A DNA stretch of 64,000 bases from Vibrio splendidus. GTDB taxonomy: Bacteria; Pseudomonadota; Gammaproteobacteria; Enterobacterales; Vibrionaceae. This document shows, piece after piece, positions 9,495 to 17,999 of the stretch. Location of the stretch: contig NZ_CP031055.1 of the NCBI RefSeq assembly GCF_003345295.1, forward strand, positions 2,976,001 to 3,040,000. Reading direction: 5' to 3'. Both the position numbers and the translations under genes were made by a program. Each line of letters starts with the position of its first letter. Position 1 is the stretch's first letter. The notes beneath the pieces were generated by a model. That model made no database searches. It saw only the letters and a list, made by a program, of their open reading frames with translations, and was not told the origin of the DNA.

Positions 9495-9944
9495 ATGGAT
9501 ATTCGCAAAATCAAAAAGCTAATCGAATTGGTTGAAGAGTCTGGTATTTCTGAGCTAGAGATCTCTGAAGGTGAAGAGTCAGTACGAATCAGTCGTAACA
9601 GCCCTGTATCTGCAGCGCCTATTCAATATGCAGCGGCTCCAGCTCCTGTAGCAGCAGCACCTGCGGCGGCACCTGTAGCAGCAGAAGCAGCAGCTCCTGC
9701 GGTTCCAGCTGGTCACCAAGTTCTTTCTCCAATGGTTGGTACTTTCTACGGCGCTCCAAGCCCAGATGCAAAACCATTCGTTAAGGTTGGTCAATCTGTA
9801 ACTGCTGGCGAAACGCTATGTATCGTTGAAGCAATGAAAATGATGAACCAAATCGAAGCTGATAAATCTGGTGTTGTAACGGCTATCCTAGTTGAAGACG
9901 GTCAACCAGTAGAATTCGACCAAGCTCTAGTAATTATCGAATAA
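9495..9944 (+). CDS. accB: Biotin carboxyl carrier protein of acetyl-CoA carboxylase
   Basis: This is the carrier subunit that swings carboxybiotin between the carboxylase and transferase halves of acetyl-CoA carboxylase, the first committed step of fatty-acid synthesis. It has 149 residues: a short N-terminal helix region, an Ala/Pro-rich flexible linker (about 35-75), and a biotinyl domain with the thumb region and the motif VEAMKMMNQ, in which Lys115 receives biotin from BirA (gene at 41-42 kb in this window). AGAGAAAGAAA precedes the start. accC begins 15 bp downstream. Confidence 0.98.
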   Translation: MDIRKIKKLIELVEESGISELEISEGEESVRISRNSPVSAAPIQYAAAPAPVAAAPAAAPVAAEAAAPAVPAGHQVLSPMVGTFYGAPSPDAKPFVKVGQSVTAGETLCIVEAMKMMNQIEADKSGVVTAILVEDGQPVEFDQALVIIE

Positions 9945-9959
9945 TAGAGAGCACTCATT

Positions 9960-11303
9960 ATGTTAGATAAATTAGTAATCGCGAACCGTGGTGAAATTGC
10001 ACTGCGTATTCTGCGAGCATGTAAAGAGCTTGGCATCAAAACAGTAGCTGTTCACTCAACAGCTGACCGCGATCTTAAGCACGTACTGCTTGCAGACGAA
10101 ACCATTTGTATCGGTCCAGCTCGTGGTATCGATAGCTACCTAAACATCCCTCGTATCATCAGCGCTGCTGAAGTAACGGGTGCAGTCGCTATCCACCCTG
10201 GCTACGGCTTCCTATCTGAAAATGCAGATTTTGCAGAACAGGTAGAGCGCAGTGGTTTTATCTTCGTTGGCCCTAAAGCTGAAACCATTCGCATGATGGG
10301 TGACAAAGTGTCAGCTATCACGTCAATGAAGAAAGCTGGCGTACCTTGTGTACCGGGCTCTGACGGCCCTCTTGATGATGATGAAGTGAAAAACAAAGCG
10401 CACGCTAAGCGCATTGGTTTCCCTGTAATCATCAAGGCATCTGGCGGCGGCGGCGGTCGTGGTATGCGTGTTGTTCGTACTGAAAAAGAACTAACAGAAG
10501 CTATCGCAATGACTCGTGCTGAAGCAAAAGCATGTTTCAATAACGACATGGTTTACATGGAAAAATTCCTAGAAAACCCACGTCACATTGAAGTACAAGT
10601 GCTTGCAGATGGCCAAGGCAATGCTATCCACCTAGGTGAGCGTGACTGTTCAATGCAGCGTCGTCACCAGAAAGTTGTGGAAGAAGCGCCAGCACCAGGT
10701 ATCACTGAAGAGATGCGTAAGTACATCGGTGACCGTTGTACTCGTGCATGTCTTGAGATTGGTTACCGCGGCGCAGGTACATTTGAATTCCTATACGAGA
10801 ACGGTGAGTTCTACTTCATCGAAATGAACACTCGTATCCAGGTTGAGCACACGATTACTGAAATGGTAACGGGTATCGACCTAGTGAAAGAGCAACTTCG
10901 CATTGCTGCTGGTCAGCCTCTATCATTCACACAGGATGATATTAAGCTGCGCGGCCACTCAATCGAATGTCGTATCAACGCGGAAGATCCAGTTCGTTTC
11001 CTACCATCTCCAGGTAAGATCACGCGCTTCCATGCTCCAGGTGGTATGGGTGTTCGTTGGGAATCTCACATCTATACTGGCTACACAGTACCACCACACT
11101 ACGATTCAATGATTGGTAAGCTGATCACTTACGGTGAAAACCGTGATGTCGCTATCGCTCGTATGAAGAACGCATTGGGTGAGATGATTGTTGAAGGTAT
11201 TAACGTTAATACTGAACTTCAATTGGCTATTATGAACGACGAAAACTTCCAACACGGTGGTGCAAACATCCACTATCTTGAGAAGAAGCTTGGTCTACAA
11301 TAG
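9960..11303 (+). CDS. accC: Biotin carboxylase subunit of acetyl-CoA carboxylase
   Basis: This subunit carboxylates the biotin of AccB using bicarbonate and ATP. Its 447 residues match the family. The N-terminal fold begins LDKLVIANRGEIALRILRA; the ATP-grasp glycine loop KASGGGGGRGMR is at about 159-170; the catalytic segment EMNTRIQVEH is at about 288-297. It is directly behind accB and ends in a strong terminator, which closes the aroQ-accB-accC unit. accA and accD are not in the window, as expected from other Vibrio and E. coli genomes. Confidence 0.98.
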   Translation: MLDKLVIANRGEIALRILRACKELGIKTVAVHSTADRDLKHVLLADETICIGPARGIDSYLNIPRIISAAEVTGAVAIHPGYGFLSENADFAEQVERSGFIFVGPKAETIRMMGDKVSAITSMKKAGVPCVPGSDGPLDDDEVKNKAHAKRIGFPVIIKASGGGGGRGMRVVRTEKELTEAIAMTRAEAKACFNNDMVYMEKFLENPRHIEVQVLADGQGNAIHLGERDCSMQRRHQKVVEEAPAPGITEEMRKYIGDRCTRACLEIGYRGAGTFEFLYENGEFYFIEMNTRIQVEHTITEMVTGIDLVKEQLRIAAGQPLSFTQDDIKLRGHSIECRINAEDPVRFLPSPGKITRFHAPGGMGVRWESHIYTGYTVPPHYDSMIGKLITYGENRDVAIARMKNALGEMIVEGINVNTELQLAIMNDENFQHGGANIHYLEKKLGLQ

Positions 11304-11340
11304 AAGCTAGCCTTCCGTAATGAGTTCGCTATAGAACACT

Positions 11341-11370
11341 AAAAAATGCTCACTTCGGTGAGCATTTTTG
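11341..11370 (+). terminator. accC: Intrinsic terminator of accC
   Basis: A perfect stem AAATGCTCAC / GTGAGCATTT closed by the stable tetraloop TTCG is followed by a T-rich tract. Confidence 0.9.
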
Positions 11371-11491
11371 TTTTTAGTGCTCCGGAAAAGGCAAGCTAAA
11401 ATCCCCATGATAATGCGTGGGGTTTTGATGAATTTGCTCATATTTTCTGCTAGACTCCCCATCCAATTTTTCTCATATAGAAGATGCAGCC

Positions 11492-12379
11492 ATGCCTTGG
11501 ATTCAAATCAAGCTTAATGCGACCAATGAAAATGCCGAACAAATCGGCGACATGTTAATGGAAGAGACTGGTGCTCTTTCCGTAACTTTCCTGGATGCAC
11601 AAGATACCCCTGTATTTGAGCCTCTGCCGGGTGAAACTCGCCTTTGGGGTGATACTGACATTCTCGCGCTTTACGACGCTGAGACTGATACTGGTGTCGT
11701 TCTAGCGCAGATTAAAGCAAGCAACATGTTCCCTGCAGACTTTGCTCATAAAGTAGAGCAAATTGAAGACAAGGATTGGGAACGTGAATGGATGGACAAC
11801 TTCCACCCAATGAAGTTTGGTGAGCGTTTATGGATCTGCCCGAGCTGGCGCGATATCCCTGAACCTGACGCTGTAAACGTAATGCTAGACCCTGGTCTTG
11901 CATTTGGTACAGGTACTCACCCAACAACAGCATTGTGTCTTGAGTGGCTTGAAGGCTTAGACCTGACAGGCAAAACCGTGATCGACTTCGGTTGTGGCTC
12001 AGGCATCTTAGCGATCGCTGCGATCAAACTAGGCGCGGAAAAAGTTATCGGGATCGACATTGATCCTCAAGCTCTGCTTGCTTCAAAAGACAACGCACAA
12101 CGCAATGGTGTTGCTGAGCAGCTAGAGGTGTTCCTACCACAAGATCAACCGGAAGGTTTGCTAGCTGACGTTGTTGTTGCCAACATCCTTGCAGGTCCAT
12201 TACGCGACCTTTCAGGCATCATCAAAGGCCTAATTAAGCCAAATGGTGTACTTGCGATGTCGGGTGTTTTAGATACACAAGCGGAAGATGTTGCGACTTA
12301 TTATCGTGATGAGCTTCACATTGATCCGATCATTGAACAACAAGAATGGTGTCGAATCTCAGGTCAGAAGCAAGGCTAG
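11492..12379 (+). CDS. prmA: Ribosomal protein L11 methyltransferase
   Basis: The enzyme trimethylates several amino groups of ribosomal protein L11 (rplK is also in this window). It has 295 residues with a small N-terminal substrate-binding domain beginning MPWIQIKLNAT, the motif GLAFGTGTHPTT (about 135-146), and a class I SAM-binding site VIDFGCGSGILAIAA at about 163-177. A late VVANILAGPL motif matches the family's catalytic N-x-L-x-x-P-L. It sits between accC and dusB as in E. coli, but here the terminator after accC suggests a separate promoter. Confidence 0.97.
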   Translation: MPWIQIKLNATNENAEQIGDMLMEETGALSVTFLDAQDTPVFEPLPGETRLWGDTDILALYDAETDTGVVLAQIKASNMFPADFAHKVEQIEDKDWEREWMDNFHPMKFGERLWICPSWRDIPEPDAVNVMLDPGLAFGTGTHPTTALCLEWLEGLDLTGKTVIDFGCGSGILAIAAIKLGAEKVIGIDIDPQALLASKDNAQRNGVAEQLEVFLPQDQPEGLLADVVVANILAGPLRDLSGIIKGLIKPNGVLAMSGVLDTQAEDVATYYRDELHIDPIIEQQEWCRISGQKQG

Positions 12380-12454
12380 GTAAGACTTTGAGCGCTAATT
12401 GACTGAAATTTAAACAAATTACAAAAACAAATTGTAAATGCTCAAATATTAGTC

Positions 12455-12483
12455 TTTTCACGCAGCGAAAAAATGCGTAAAAT
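12455..12483 (+). promoter_or_regulatory. dusB-fis promoter with GC-rich discriminator
   Basis: TTTTCA (12455-12460), a 17-bp spacer and TAAAAT (12478-12483) are followed directly by GCGCGCCC. A GC-rich discriminator after -10 is the hallmark of promoters shut down by ppGpp/DksA, and the fis operon of E. coli is controlled that way. The assignment is from sequence only. Confidence 0.6.
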
Positions 12484-12510
12484 GCGCGCCCTTGCTGGTA
12501 CAGAACTGTG

Positions 12511-13488
12511 ATGACATTTTTGAAAATCGGAAATTATCAACTTAAGAACAATCTAATCGTCGCTCCTATGGCTGGCGTAACGGATAGACCATTCCGTGAG
12601 TTGTGTCTTCGTTACGGTGCGGGGATGGCAGTCAGTGAAATGATGTCCTCCAATCCTAAAGTTTGGAAAACGTCAAAGTCTCAGCAGCGTATGGTACATG
12701 AAGGCGAATCGGGCATTCGTTCAGTACAAATCGCTGGTGCAGATCCACAGCTTATGGCCGAGGCTGCTCAATTTAATGTCGATAACGGTGCGCAAATCAT
12801 CGATATCAACATGGGGTGTCCAGCCAAAAAAGTGAATAAGAAGCTTGCGGGCTCAGCCCTACTGCAGCATCCAGAACTCATTGAAGACATTCTGAAAGCG
12901 GTGGTAAATGCTGTCGACGTTCCAGTAACGTTGAAAACGCGCACAGGCTGGGACACAGACAACAGAAACTGTGTTCAAATCGCGAAAATAGCCGAAGACT
13001 GCGGCATACAAGCTCTTGCCCTTCATGGGAGAACTCGCGCTTGTATGTACAAAGGTGAGGCAGAGTACAAACACATTAAAGCAGCGAAACAAGCAGTATC
13101 TATTCCGGTTATCGCTAACGGTGATATCGATAGCCCGGAAAAAGCGAAGTTTGTGCTGGAGTACACCGGTGCTGATGCTTTAATGATAGGTCGACCTGCC
13201 CAAGGACGTCCTTGGATTTTTAACGAAATCCTACACTATTTGGAAAACGGCACCACGATGGACCCGCTCCCGATTTCGGAAGTGAAAGACATCATGCTTG
13301 GTCATGTGAACGCTCTACATGAGTTTTATGGCGAGTTTTTAGGCCCCCGAATTGCTCGTAAGCATGTGGGTTGGTACCTAAAAGAACATGAACAAGCGAG
13401 TGAGTTTCGCCGTACCTTCAACGCATTCGAAGCAGGTGATCTGCAGCTTGAAGCGCTAGAAGGTTTTTTTGATAACGTTGCACCATAA
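12511..13488 (+). CDS. dusB: tRNA-dihydrouridine synthase B
   Basis: A flavin enzyme that reduces uridine in the D-loop of tRNAs. It has 325 residues from ATG 12511 (GTG 12508 is also possible). It shows the N-terminal flavin motif VAPMAGVTDRPFR, the catalytic-cysteine motif NMGCPAKKVN (Cys at about residue 103), and the phosphate-binding pair PVIANGDI and GADALMIGRPAQGRPW. It is followed after 23 bp by fis; the dusB-fis pair is a conserved operon in enteric and Vibrio genomes, so dusB lies between the growth-rate-controlled promoter and fis. Confidence 0.96.
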   Translation: MTFLKIGNYQLKNNLIVAPMAGVTDRPFRELCLRYGAGMAVSEMMSSNPKVWKTSKSQQRMVHEGESGIRSVQIAGADPQLMAEAAQFNVDNGAQIIDINMGCPAKKVNKKLAGSALLQHPELIEDILKAVVNAVDVPVTLKTRTGWDTDNRNCVQIAKIAEDCGIQALALHGRTRACMYKGEAEYKHIKAAKQAVSIPVIANGDIDSPEKAKFVLEYTGADALMIGRPAQGRPWIFNEILHYLENGTTMDPLPISEVKDIMLGHVNALHEFYGEFLGPRIARKHVGWYLKEHEQASEFRRTFNAFEAGDLQLEALEGFFDNVAP

Positions 13489-13511
13489 TTACGAGAAGAG
13501 CTAGACCGAAT

Positions 13512-13808
13512 ATGTTCGAACAAAATCTGACTTCAGAAGCATTGACAGTAACTACAGTTACATCACAAGACCAAATCACGCAGAAACCACTACGTGACTC
13601 AGTTAAAGCATCATTGAAAAATTACCTTGCTCAATTAAACGGTCAAGAAGTCAGCGAGTTATACGAATTAGTATTAGCTGAAGTTGAACAGCCACTACTA
13701 GACACTATCATGCAGTACACTCGCGGTAACCAAACTCGCGCAGCAACCATGATGGGTATTAACCGCGGTACTCTTCGCAAGAAACTTAAAAAATACGGCA
13801 TGAACTAA
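13512..13808 (+). CDS. fis: DNA-bending nucleoid protein Fis
   Basis: A small homodimeric DNA-binding protein that bends DNA, activates rRNA promoters and shapes the nucleoid in fast growth. It has 98 residues like the E. coli protein. The C-terminal helix-turn-helix NQTRAATMMGINRGTLRKKL is nearly unchanged across the family. The N-terminal residues 1-30 are the variable beta-hairpin region. It is second gene of the dusB-fis operon, with a strong terminator 27 bp after the stop. The rRNA operons at the right end of the window are likely targets. Confidence 0.98.
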   Translation: MFEQNLTSEALTVTTVTSQDQITQKPLRDSVKASLKNYLAQLNGQEVSELYELVLAEVEQPLLDTIMQYTRGNQTRAATMMGINRGTLRKKLKKYGMN

Positions 13809-13834
13809 TCGTTCTTTCGTAATTTATTGAATGG

Positions 13835-13869
13835 AAAGCCAAGCTCATTTTTGAGTTTGGCTTTTTTTT
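13835..13869 (+). terminator. fis: Intrinsic terminator of fis
   Basis: The stem AAGCCAAGCTCA / TGAGTTTGGCTT is followed by eight T. A-rich sequence on the other side means it may also stop transcription of the convergent zntR gene. Confidence 0.9.
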
Positions 13870-13897
13870 GGCTTGTAGAACTGTAATAGGTGGCTGA

Positions 13898-14338
13898 TTA
13901 CTCTCCAGTGCGACAGCAGCGCTCTTTATCAACGTTTGCTGAATCCAAGGCTGCCAGAATAGAACAATGGCTTGCATCGTCGTCTACGTGGCCACAACAC
14001 GCATCATTAATCTTTTTAAGCGCCGTGCGAATCTTGGTTAACTCGGTAATCTTTTCATCGATCATCTCTAGTTTTGCTGAGGTAATTGATTTCACTTCGG
14101 CGCAACTGTGCTGCGTGGCTTCGAGACGAATCTCAAGCAATTCTTTAATCTCGTCCAGACTCAGTCCCAACGCTTTAGATTTGAGAATAAACGTCACCTG
14201 TTTCTGGTTATTTTCATCATATAGACGATAACCCGACTCACTGCGACGGGCTGGCGCGATCAGGTTATTCTTCTCATAAAATCGTAAGGTATCGGCTGTC
14301 ACACCACATCGTTTCGCTAATTCACCTATCTGAAACAT
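13898..14338 (-). CDS. zntR: Zn(II)-responsive MerR-family regulator ZntR
   Basis: It senses excess zinc and activates an exporter gene (zntA type) by untwisting its promoter. It has 146 residues from ATG 14338, chosen because AGGA lies 6 nt upstream and MerR proteins start with this FQIGELAKRCGV helix; an upstream in-frame ATG at 14362 is less likely. The MerR winged helix (1-70) is followed by a dimerisation helix and a metal loop. Cys79, Cys114, Cys115, His117 and Cys125 line up with the zinc ligands known in E. coli ZntR, separating it from CueR and CadR types. No zntA is in the window. Confidence 0.92.
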   Translation of the reverse strand: MFQIGELAKRCGVTADTLRFYEKNNLIAPARRSESGYRLYDENNQKQVTFILKSKALGLSLDEIKELLEIRLEATQHSCAEVKSITSAKLEMIDEKITELTKIRTALKKINDACCGHVDDDASHCSILAALDSANVDKERCCRTGE

Positions 14339-14426
14339 GTTTTTTCCTACTGTTCCGTCCATTCCACAATTAACCTTATCGTTACTTTTCAGGCTGAAAT
14401 GGCACTTTTCATAATTAATTTTGAGA

Positions 14427-14471
14427 TGCCAAACGATTGCGCGAGCTTTTTTGTAATAAATTAGTTAGAAT
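14427..14471 (+). promoter_or_regulatory. PurR-like operator and promoter upstream of purH
   Basis: The core CAAACGATTGCG (14430-14441) differs in one base from the centre of the PurR consensus CAAACGTTTGCG; the outer bases fit less well. It lies just upstream of a likely -10 TAGAAT (14466-14471), so a bound repressor would cover the -35 region. PurR control of purHD is known in E. coli. No good -35 was found. Confidence 0.55.
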
Positions 14472-14663
14472 CTGCGCCATCAAATTTGGAGTTGGTTATC
14501 TTATAGCTTAATCATAAGACTAACCCAAAAGGTCTTTACCAAAACTGGCCAATATTTTATCTCTTACTGGTATCTAAGATAATCCACGCTAAGAAGATAG
14601 AAACAAGTTCTTTTTTGGCAAATATCTTTATTTTAACCCCATGAATTTGAGGAAGATGGAAGC
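14472..14663 (+). other. Long 5' leader of purH with an imperfect hairpin
   Basis: About 190 nt separate the putative -10 from the purH start. At about 14493-14528 GGTTATCTTAT and ATAAGACTAACC form a stem with one bulge. No T tract follows, so it is not a simple terminator. I recognise no known riboswitch. AGGAAG before ATG 14664 is the ribosome site. Confidence 0.35.
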
Positions 14664-16256
14664 ATGAATAACGCTCGTCCAATTCGCCGCGCTCTCATCA
14701 GCGTATCAGACAAAACTGGTATCGTTGAATTTGCACAAGCTCTTGCTAACCGTGGTGTAGATATCCTATCTACCGGTGGCACTGCTCGCCTGCTTGCTGA
14801 AAAAGGCATCTCTGTTACAGAAGTATCTGACTACACTGGTTTCCCAGAAATGATGGATGGCCGTGTTAAGACTCTGCACCCTAAAGTTCATGGTGGTGTT
14901 CTAGGCCGTCGTGGCCAAGATGATGACGTGATGGAAACTCACGGTATCAACCCTATCGATATGGTTGTTGTAAACCTATACCCATTCGCAGAAACCGTTG
15001 CTAAAGAAGATTGTACCCTTGCTGACGCTGTTGAGAACATCGACATCGGTGGCCCTACAATGGTTCGCTCTGCAGCGAAAAACCACAAAGACGTAACGAT
15101 CGTTGTAAACGCACACGACTACGAGCGCGTTGTCACTGAAATGGACGCTAACGAGCAATCTCTAACCCTAGAGACTCGCTTCGACCTCGCTATCGCCGCA
15201 TTTGAGCACACGGCTTCTTACGACGGCATGATCGCTAACTACTTCGGCACTATGGTTCCTAGCTACGGCGCGAACAAGGAAGGCGATGAAGAGAGCAAAT
15301 TCCCTCGCACGTTCAACCAACAGTTCGAGAAGAAGCAAGACATGCGCTACGGTGAGAACAGCCACCAAGCAGCAGCATTCTACGTTGAAGCGAACCCTGA
15401 AGAAGCATCTGTTTCTACTGCTCGCCAAATTCAAGGCAAAGCCCTTTCTTACAACAACATCGCTGACACTGACGCAGCGCTTGAGTGTGTGAAAGAGTTC
15501 AACGAGCCAGCATGTGTGATCGTTAAGCACGCTAACCCATGTGGTGTAGCATTAGGTACAGATATCCTAGAAGCTTACGACCGCGCATTCAAAACAGACC
15601 CTACATCTGCATTTGGCGGCATCATCGCATTCAACCGTGAACTAGACGCGGCAACAGCAACGGCTATCACTGAGCGTCAATTCGTTGAAGTTATCATTGC
15701 ACCATCTGTTTCTGCTGAAGCAGTAGCAATCGTAGCGGCTAAGAAAAACCTTCGCCTGCTTGAGTGTGGTGAGTGGACAACTAAGACAACAGGTTTTGAC
15801 GTGAAACGCGTTAACGGCGGCCTATTAGTTCAAGATCGCGACCAAGGCATGGTGTCAGAAGACGACCTGAAAGTAGTTTCTAAGCGTCAACCAACCGCTG
15901 AAGAGCTGAAAGATGCGTTATTCTGCTGGAAAGTAGCGAAGTACGTTAAATCTAACGCTATCGTTTATTCGAAAGGCGACATGACGATTGGTGTCGGCGC
16001 TGGCCAAATGAGCCGCGTTTACTCTGCGAAAATCGCAGGCATCAAAGCTGCTGACGAAGGTTTGGTTGTTGAAGGATGTGCAATGGCATCAGATGCATTC
16101 TTCCCATTCCGTGACGGTATCGACGCGGCAGCAGAAGCTGGCATCAAGTGTGTTATCCAACCGGGCGGCTCTATGCGTGATGACGAAGTTATCGCAGCAG
16201 CAGACGAACACGGCATGGCGATGATATTCACAGGCATGCGTCACTTCCGCCACTAA
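14664..16256 (+). CDS. purH: Bifunctional AICAR formyltransferase/IMP cyclohydrolase
   Basis: Catalyses the last two steps of de novo IMP synthesis. It has 530 residues: an N-terminal MGS-like IMP cyclohydrolase domain (about 1-150, with RALISVSDKTGIVEFAQAL and GRVKTLHPKVHGG) and a C-terminal formyltransferase domain (CVIVKHANPCGVA, SAFGGIIAFNRE, QPGGSMRDDEV). The length equals the E. coli enzyme. purD follows on the same strand after 283 bp that contain a long inverted repeat. Control probably runs through the PurR-like site upstream. Confidence 0.98.
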   Translation: MNNARPIRRALISVSDKTGIVEFAQALANRGVDILSTGGTARLLAEKGISVTEVSDYTGFPEMMDGRVKTLHPKVHGGVLGRRGQDDDVMETHGINPIDMVVVNLYPFAETVAKEDCTLADAVENIDIGGPTMVRSAAKNHKDVTIVVNAHDYERVVTEMDANEQSLTLETRFDLAIAAFEHTASYDGMIANYFGTMVPSYGANKEGDEESKFPRTFNQQFEKKQDMRYGENSHQAAAFYVEANPEEASVSTARQIQGKALSYNNIADTDAALECVKEFNEPACVIVKHANPCGVALGTDILEAYDRAFKTDPTSAFGGIIAFNRELDAATATAITERQFVEVIIAPSVSAEAVAIVAAKKNLRLLECGEWTTKTTGFDVKRVNGGLLVQDRDQGMVSEDDLKVVSKRQPTAEELKDALFCWKVAKYVKSNAIVYSKGDMTIGVGAGQMSRVYSAKIAGIKAADEGLVVEGCAMASDAFFPFRDGIDAAAEAGIKCVIQPGGSMRDDEVIAAADEHGMAMIFTGMRHFRH

Positions 16257-16278
16257 TTTCCTCTTCGTATTTGGCACT

Positions 16279-16362
16279 GTGGCGTCGTTAGCTGCTTTCG
16301 CCCACCCCGGTCACATAGCGAGCTATGCTTCCGGGGGATGGGCTCAATTGCTGCCTAGCCAC
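16279..16362. repeat. 84-bp interrupted inverted repeat between purH and purD
   Basis: Arms are symmetric around 16320/16321: GTGGC/GCCAC at the ends, CCCCGG (16305-16310) with CCGGGG (16331-16336), and CATAGC (16314-16319) with GCTATG (16322-16327), plus an offset GCCCA/TGGGC pair. The GC-rich block contrasts with the AT-rich sequence around it. It looks like a dispersed gammaproteobacterial intergenic palindrome rather than a terminator, since no T tract follows. I see only this one copy in the window. In mRNA it could separate purH from purD expression. Confidence 0.6.
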
Positions 16363-16539
16363 ATCACCAACTACTTTGAGCAAAACTTATAATTTTGTTT
16401 TTTAAATATTCCGATATTTGAAATACGTAGAGCAAGTCAGTGACTTTAGTTCAAGGAAAACACGCGGAGCTTATAACCATAAGTGAGCATGTTTGACACA
16501 GAAATAAAGGCTCTGAAGCAGCTATAAGGATTTTAAAAC

Positions 16540-17829
16540 ATGAATGTATTGATTATCGGTGCCGGCGGTCGTGAGCATGCACTTGGTTGGAAAGCAGCAC
16601 AAAACCCAAACGTTGAAACAGTATTCATCGCTCCAGGCAACGCAGGCACTGCGCTAGAGCCTAAACTTGAAAACGTAAAGATTGGCGTTGAAGACATCGC
16701 GGGTTTAGTCGCGTTTGCTCAAGAGAAGAAAATCGAACTGACTATCGTGGGTCCTGAAGCACCATTGGTTATCGGTGTGGTTGATGCATTCCGCGAAGTA
16801 GGTTTGCCAATCTTTGGCCCTACTCAAGCCGCAGCACAGCTTGAAGGCTCTAAAGCATTCACTAAAGACTTCCTAGCTCGTCATGAGATCCCAACAGGTT
16901 ACTACTCAAACTTCACTGAGATTGAGCCAGCTATCGCTTACGTTCGCGAGCAAGGCGCTCCAATCGTAGTGAAAGCTGACGGTCTTGCCGCGGGTAAAGG
17001 CGTTATCGTTGCGATGACACTTGAAGAAGCAGAAGACGCAATCAAAGACATGCTAGCGGGCAACGCCTTTGGCGAAGCTGGCAGCCGCGTGGTTATCGAA
17101 GAGTTCCTTGAAGGCGAAGAAGCAAGCTTCATCGTAATGGTTGACGGTTCTAGCGTACTTCCTATGGCCACCAGCCAAGATCACAAACGTGTTGGCGACA
17201 AAGACACTGGGCCGAACACGGGCGGCATGGGTGCTTACTCTCCTGCGCCGGTTGTAACTCCAGAAATCCACAACCGTATCCTTGAGGAAGTTATCTACCC
17301 AACGGTACGTGGCATGGACGCGGAAGGCGCTCCTTACACAGGTTTCCTTTACGCTGGCCTAATGATCGATGCTGACGGCACACCTAAAGTTATCGAATAC
17401 AACTGCCGCTTCGGTGATCCAGAAACGCAACCTATCATGATGCGTATGGAGTCAGACCTTGTTGAACTTTGCCTAATGGCTATCGACGAGAAGCTCGACG
17501 AAGCAGAATCGAAGTGGGATCCACGCGCTTCTATCGGTGTTGTTCTTGCGGCTGGTGGTTACCCTGCTGACTACGCAAAAGGTGACGTTATTTCACTACC
17601 AACAAGCGAAGTTGAAGGCCAAAAAGTTTTCCACGCAGGCACGACAAATAACGAAGCTGGCGATGTTGTGACTAATGGCGGCCGAGTACTTTGTGCAACA
17701 GCACTGGGCAATACGGTTTCTGAAGCTCAGGAGCGCGCTTACGCGTTAACTAAGCAAGTTAGCTGGAATGGTATGTTCCACCGCAATGACATCGGTTACC
17801 GTGCGATTGCGCGCGAGCAAGAACAGTAA
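16540..17829 (+). CDS. purD: Phosphoribosylamine-glycine ligase
   Basis: Second step of de novo purine synthesis: joins glycine to phosphoribosylamine using ATP. It has 429 residues. The start MNVLIIGAGGREHALGWKAA is the family signature, followed by an ATP-grasp domain (VVKADGLAAGKGV, about 145-157), the segment GPNTGGMGAYSPAP and the metal-binding FGDPETQ. AAGGA precedes the ATG. It is downstream of purH in the usual purHD order and followed by a strong terminator. Confidence 0.98.
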   Translation: MNVLIIGAGGREHALGWKAAQNPNVETVFIAPGNAGTALEPKLENVKIGVEDIAGLVAFAQEKKIELTIVGPEAPLVIGVVDAFREVGLPIFGPTQAAAQLEGSKAFTKDFLARHEIPTGYYSNFTEIEPAIAYVREQGAPIVVKADGLAAGKGVIVAMTLEEAEDAIKDMLAGNAFGEAGSRVVIEEFLEGEEASFIVMVDGSSVLPMATSQDHKRVGDKDTGPNTGGMGAYSPAPVVTPEIHNRILEEVIYPTVRGMDAEGAPYTGFLYAGLMIDADGTPKVIEYNCRFGDPETQPIMMRMESDLVELCLMAIDEKLDEAESKWDPRASIGVVLAAGGYPADYAKGDVISLPTSEVEGQKVFHAGTTNNEAGDVVTNGGRVLCATALGNTVSEAQERAYALTKQVSWNGMFHRNDIGYRAIAREQEQ

Positions 17830-17891
17830 TCAACATCATCATTCGGCTAGATTCGAATATCAGCAAATGAATGACTGCAATTGAATAAAAG

Positions 17892-17920
17892 AAAAGGCGC
17901 CTCAACAGGCGCCTTTTTTA
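17892..17920. terminator. Terminator between convergent purD and the YjaH-type gene
   Basis: The perfect stem AAAAGGCGCCT / AGGCGCCTTTT around CAAC has T-rich sequence on the right and A-rich sequence on the left, so it can act in both directions. Confidence 0.85.
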
Positions 17921-17999
17921 TCGATTAGTGGTACTTGTACTGACTAATCAGCACTTGGCCTATAGTAGGCCAAATACTCTGATACTGTTCAAGCGATCT

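Noticed and set aside
17967..17978. AGGCCAAATACT occurs here and again at 24151-24162, each just past the end of a minus-strand gene
   Set aside because: A 12-base match with two copies only; too little to call a repeat family or a site.
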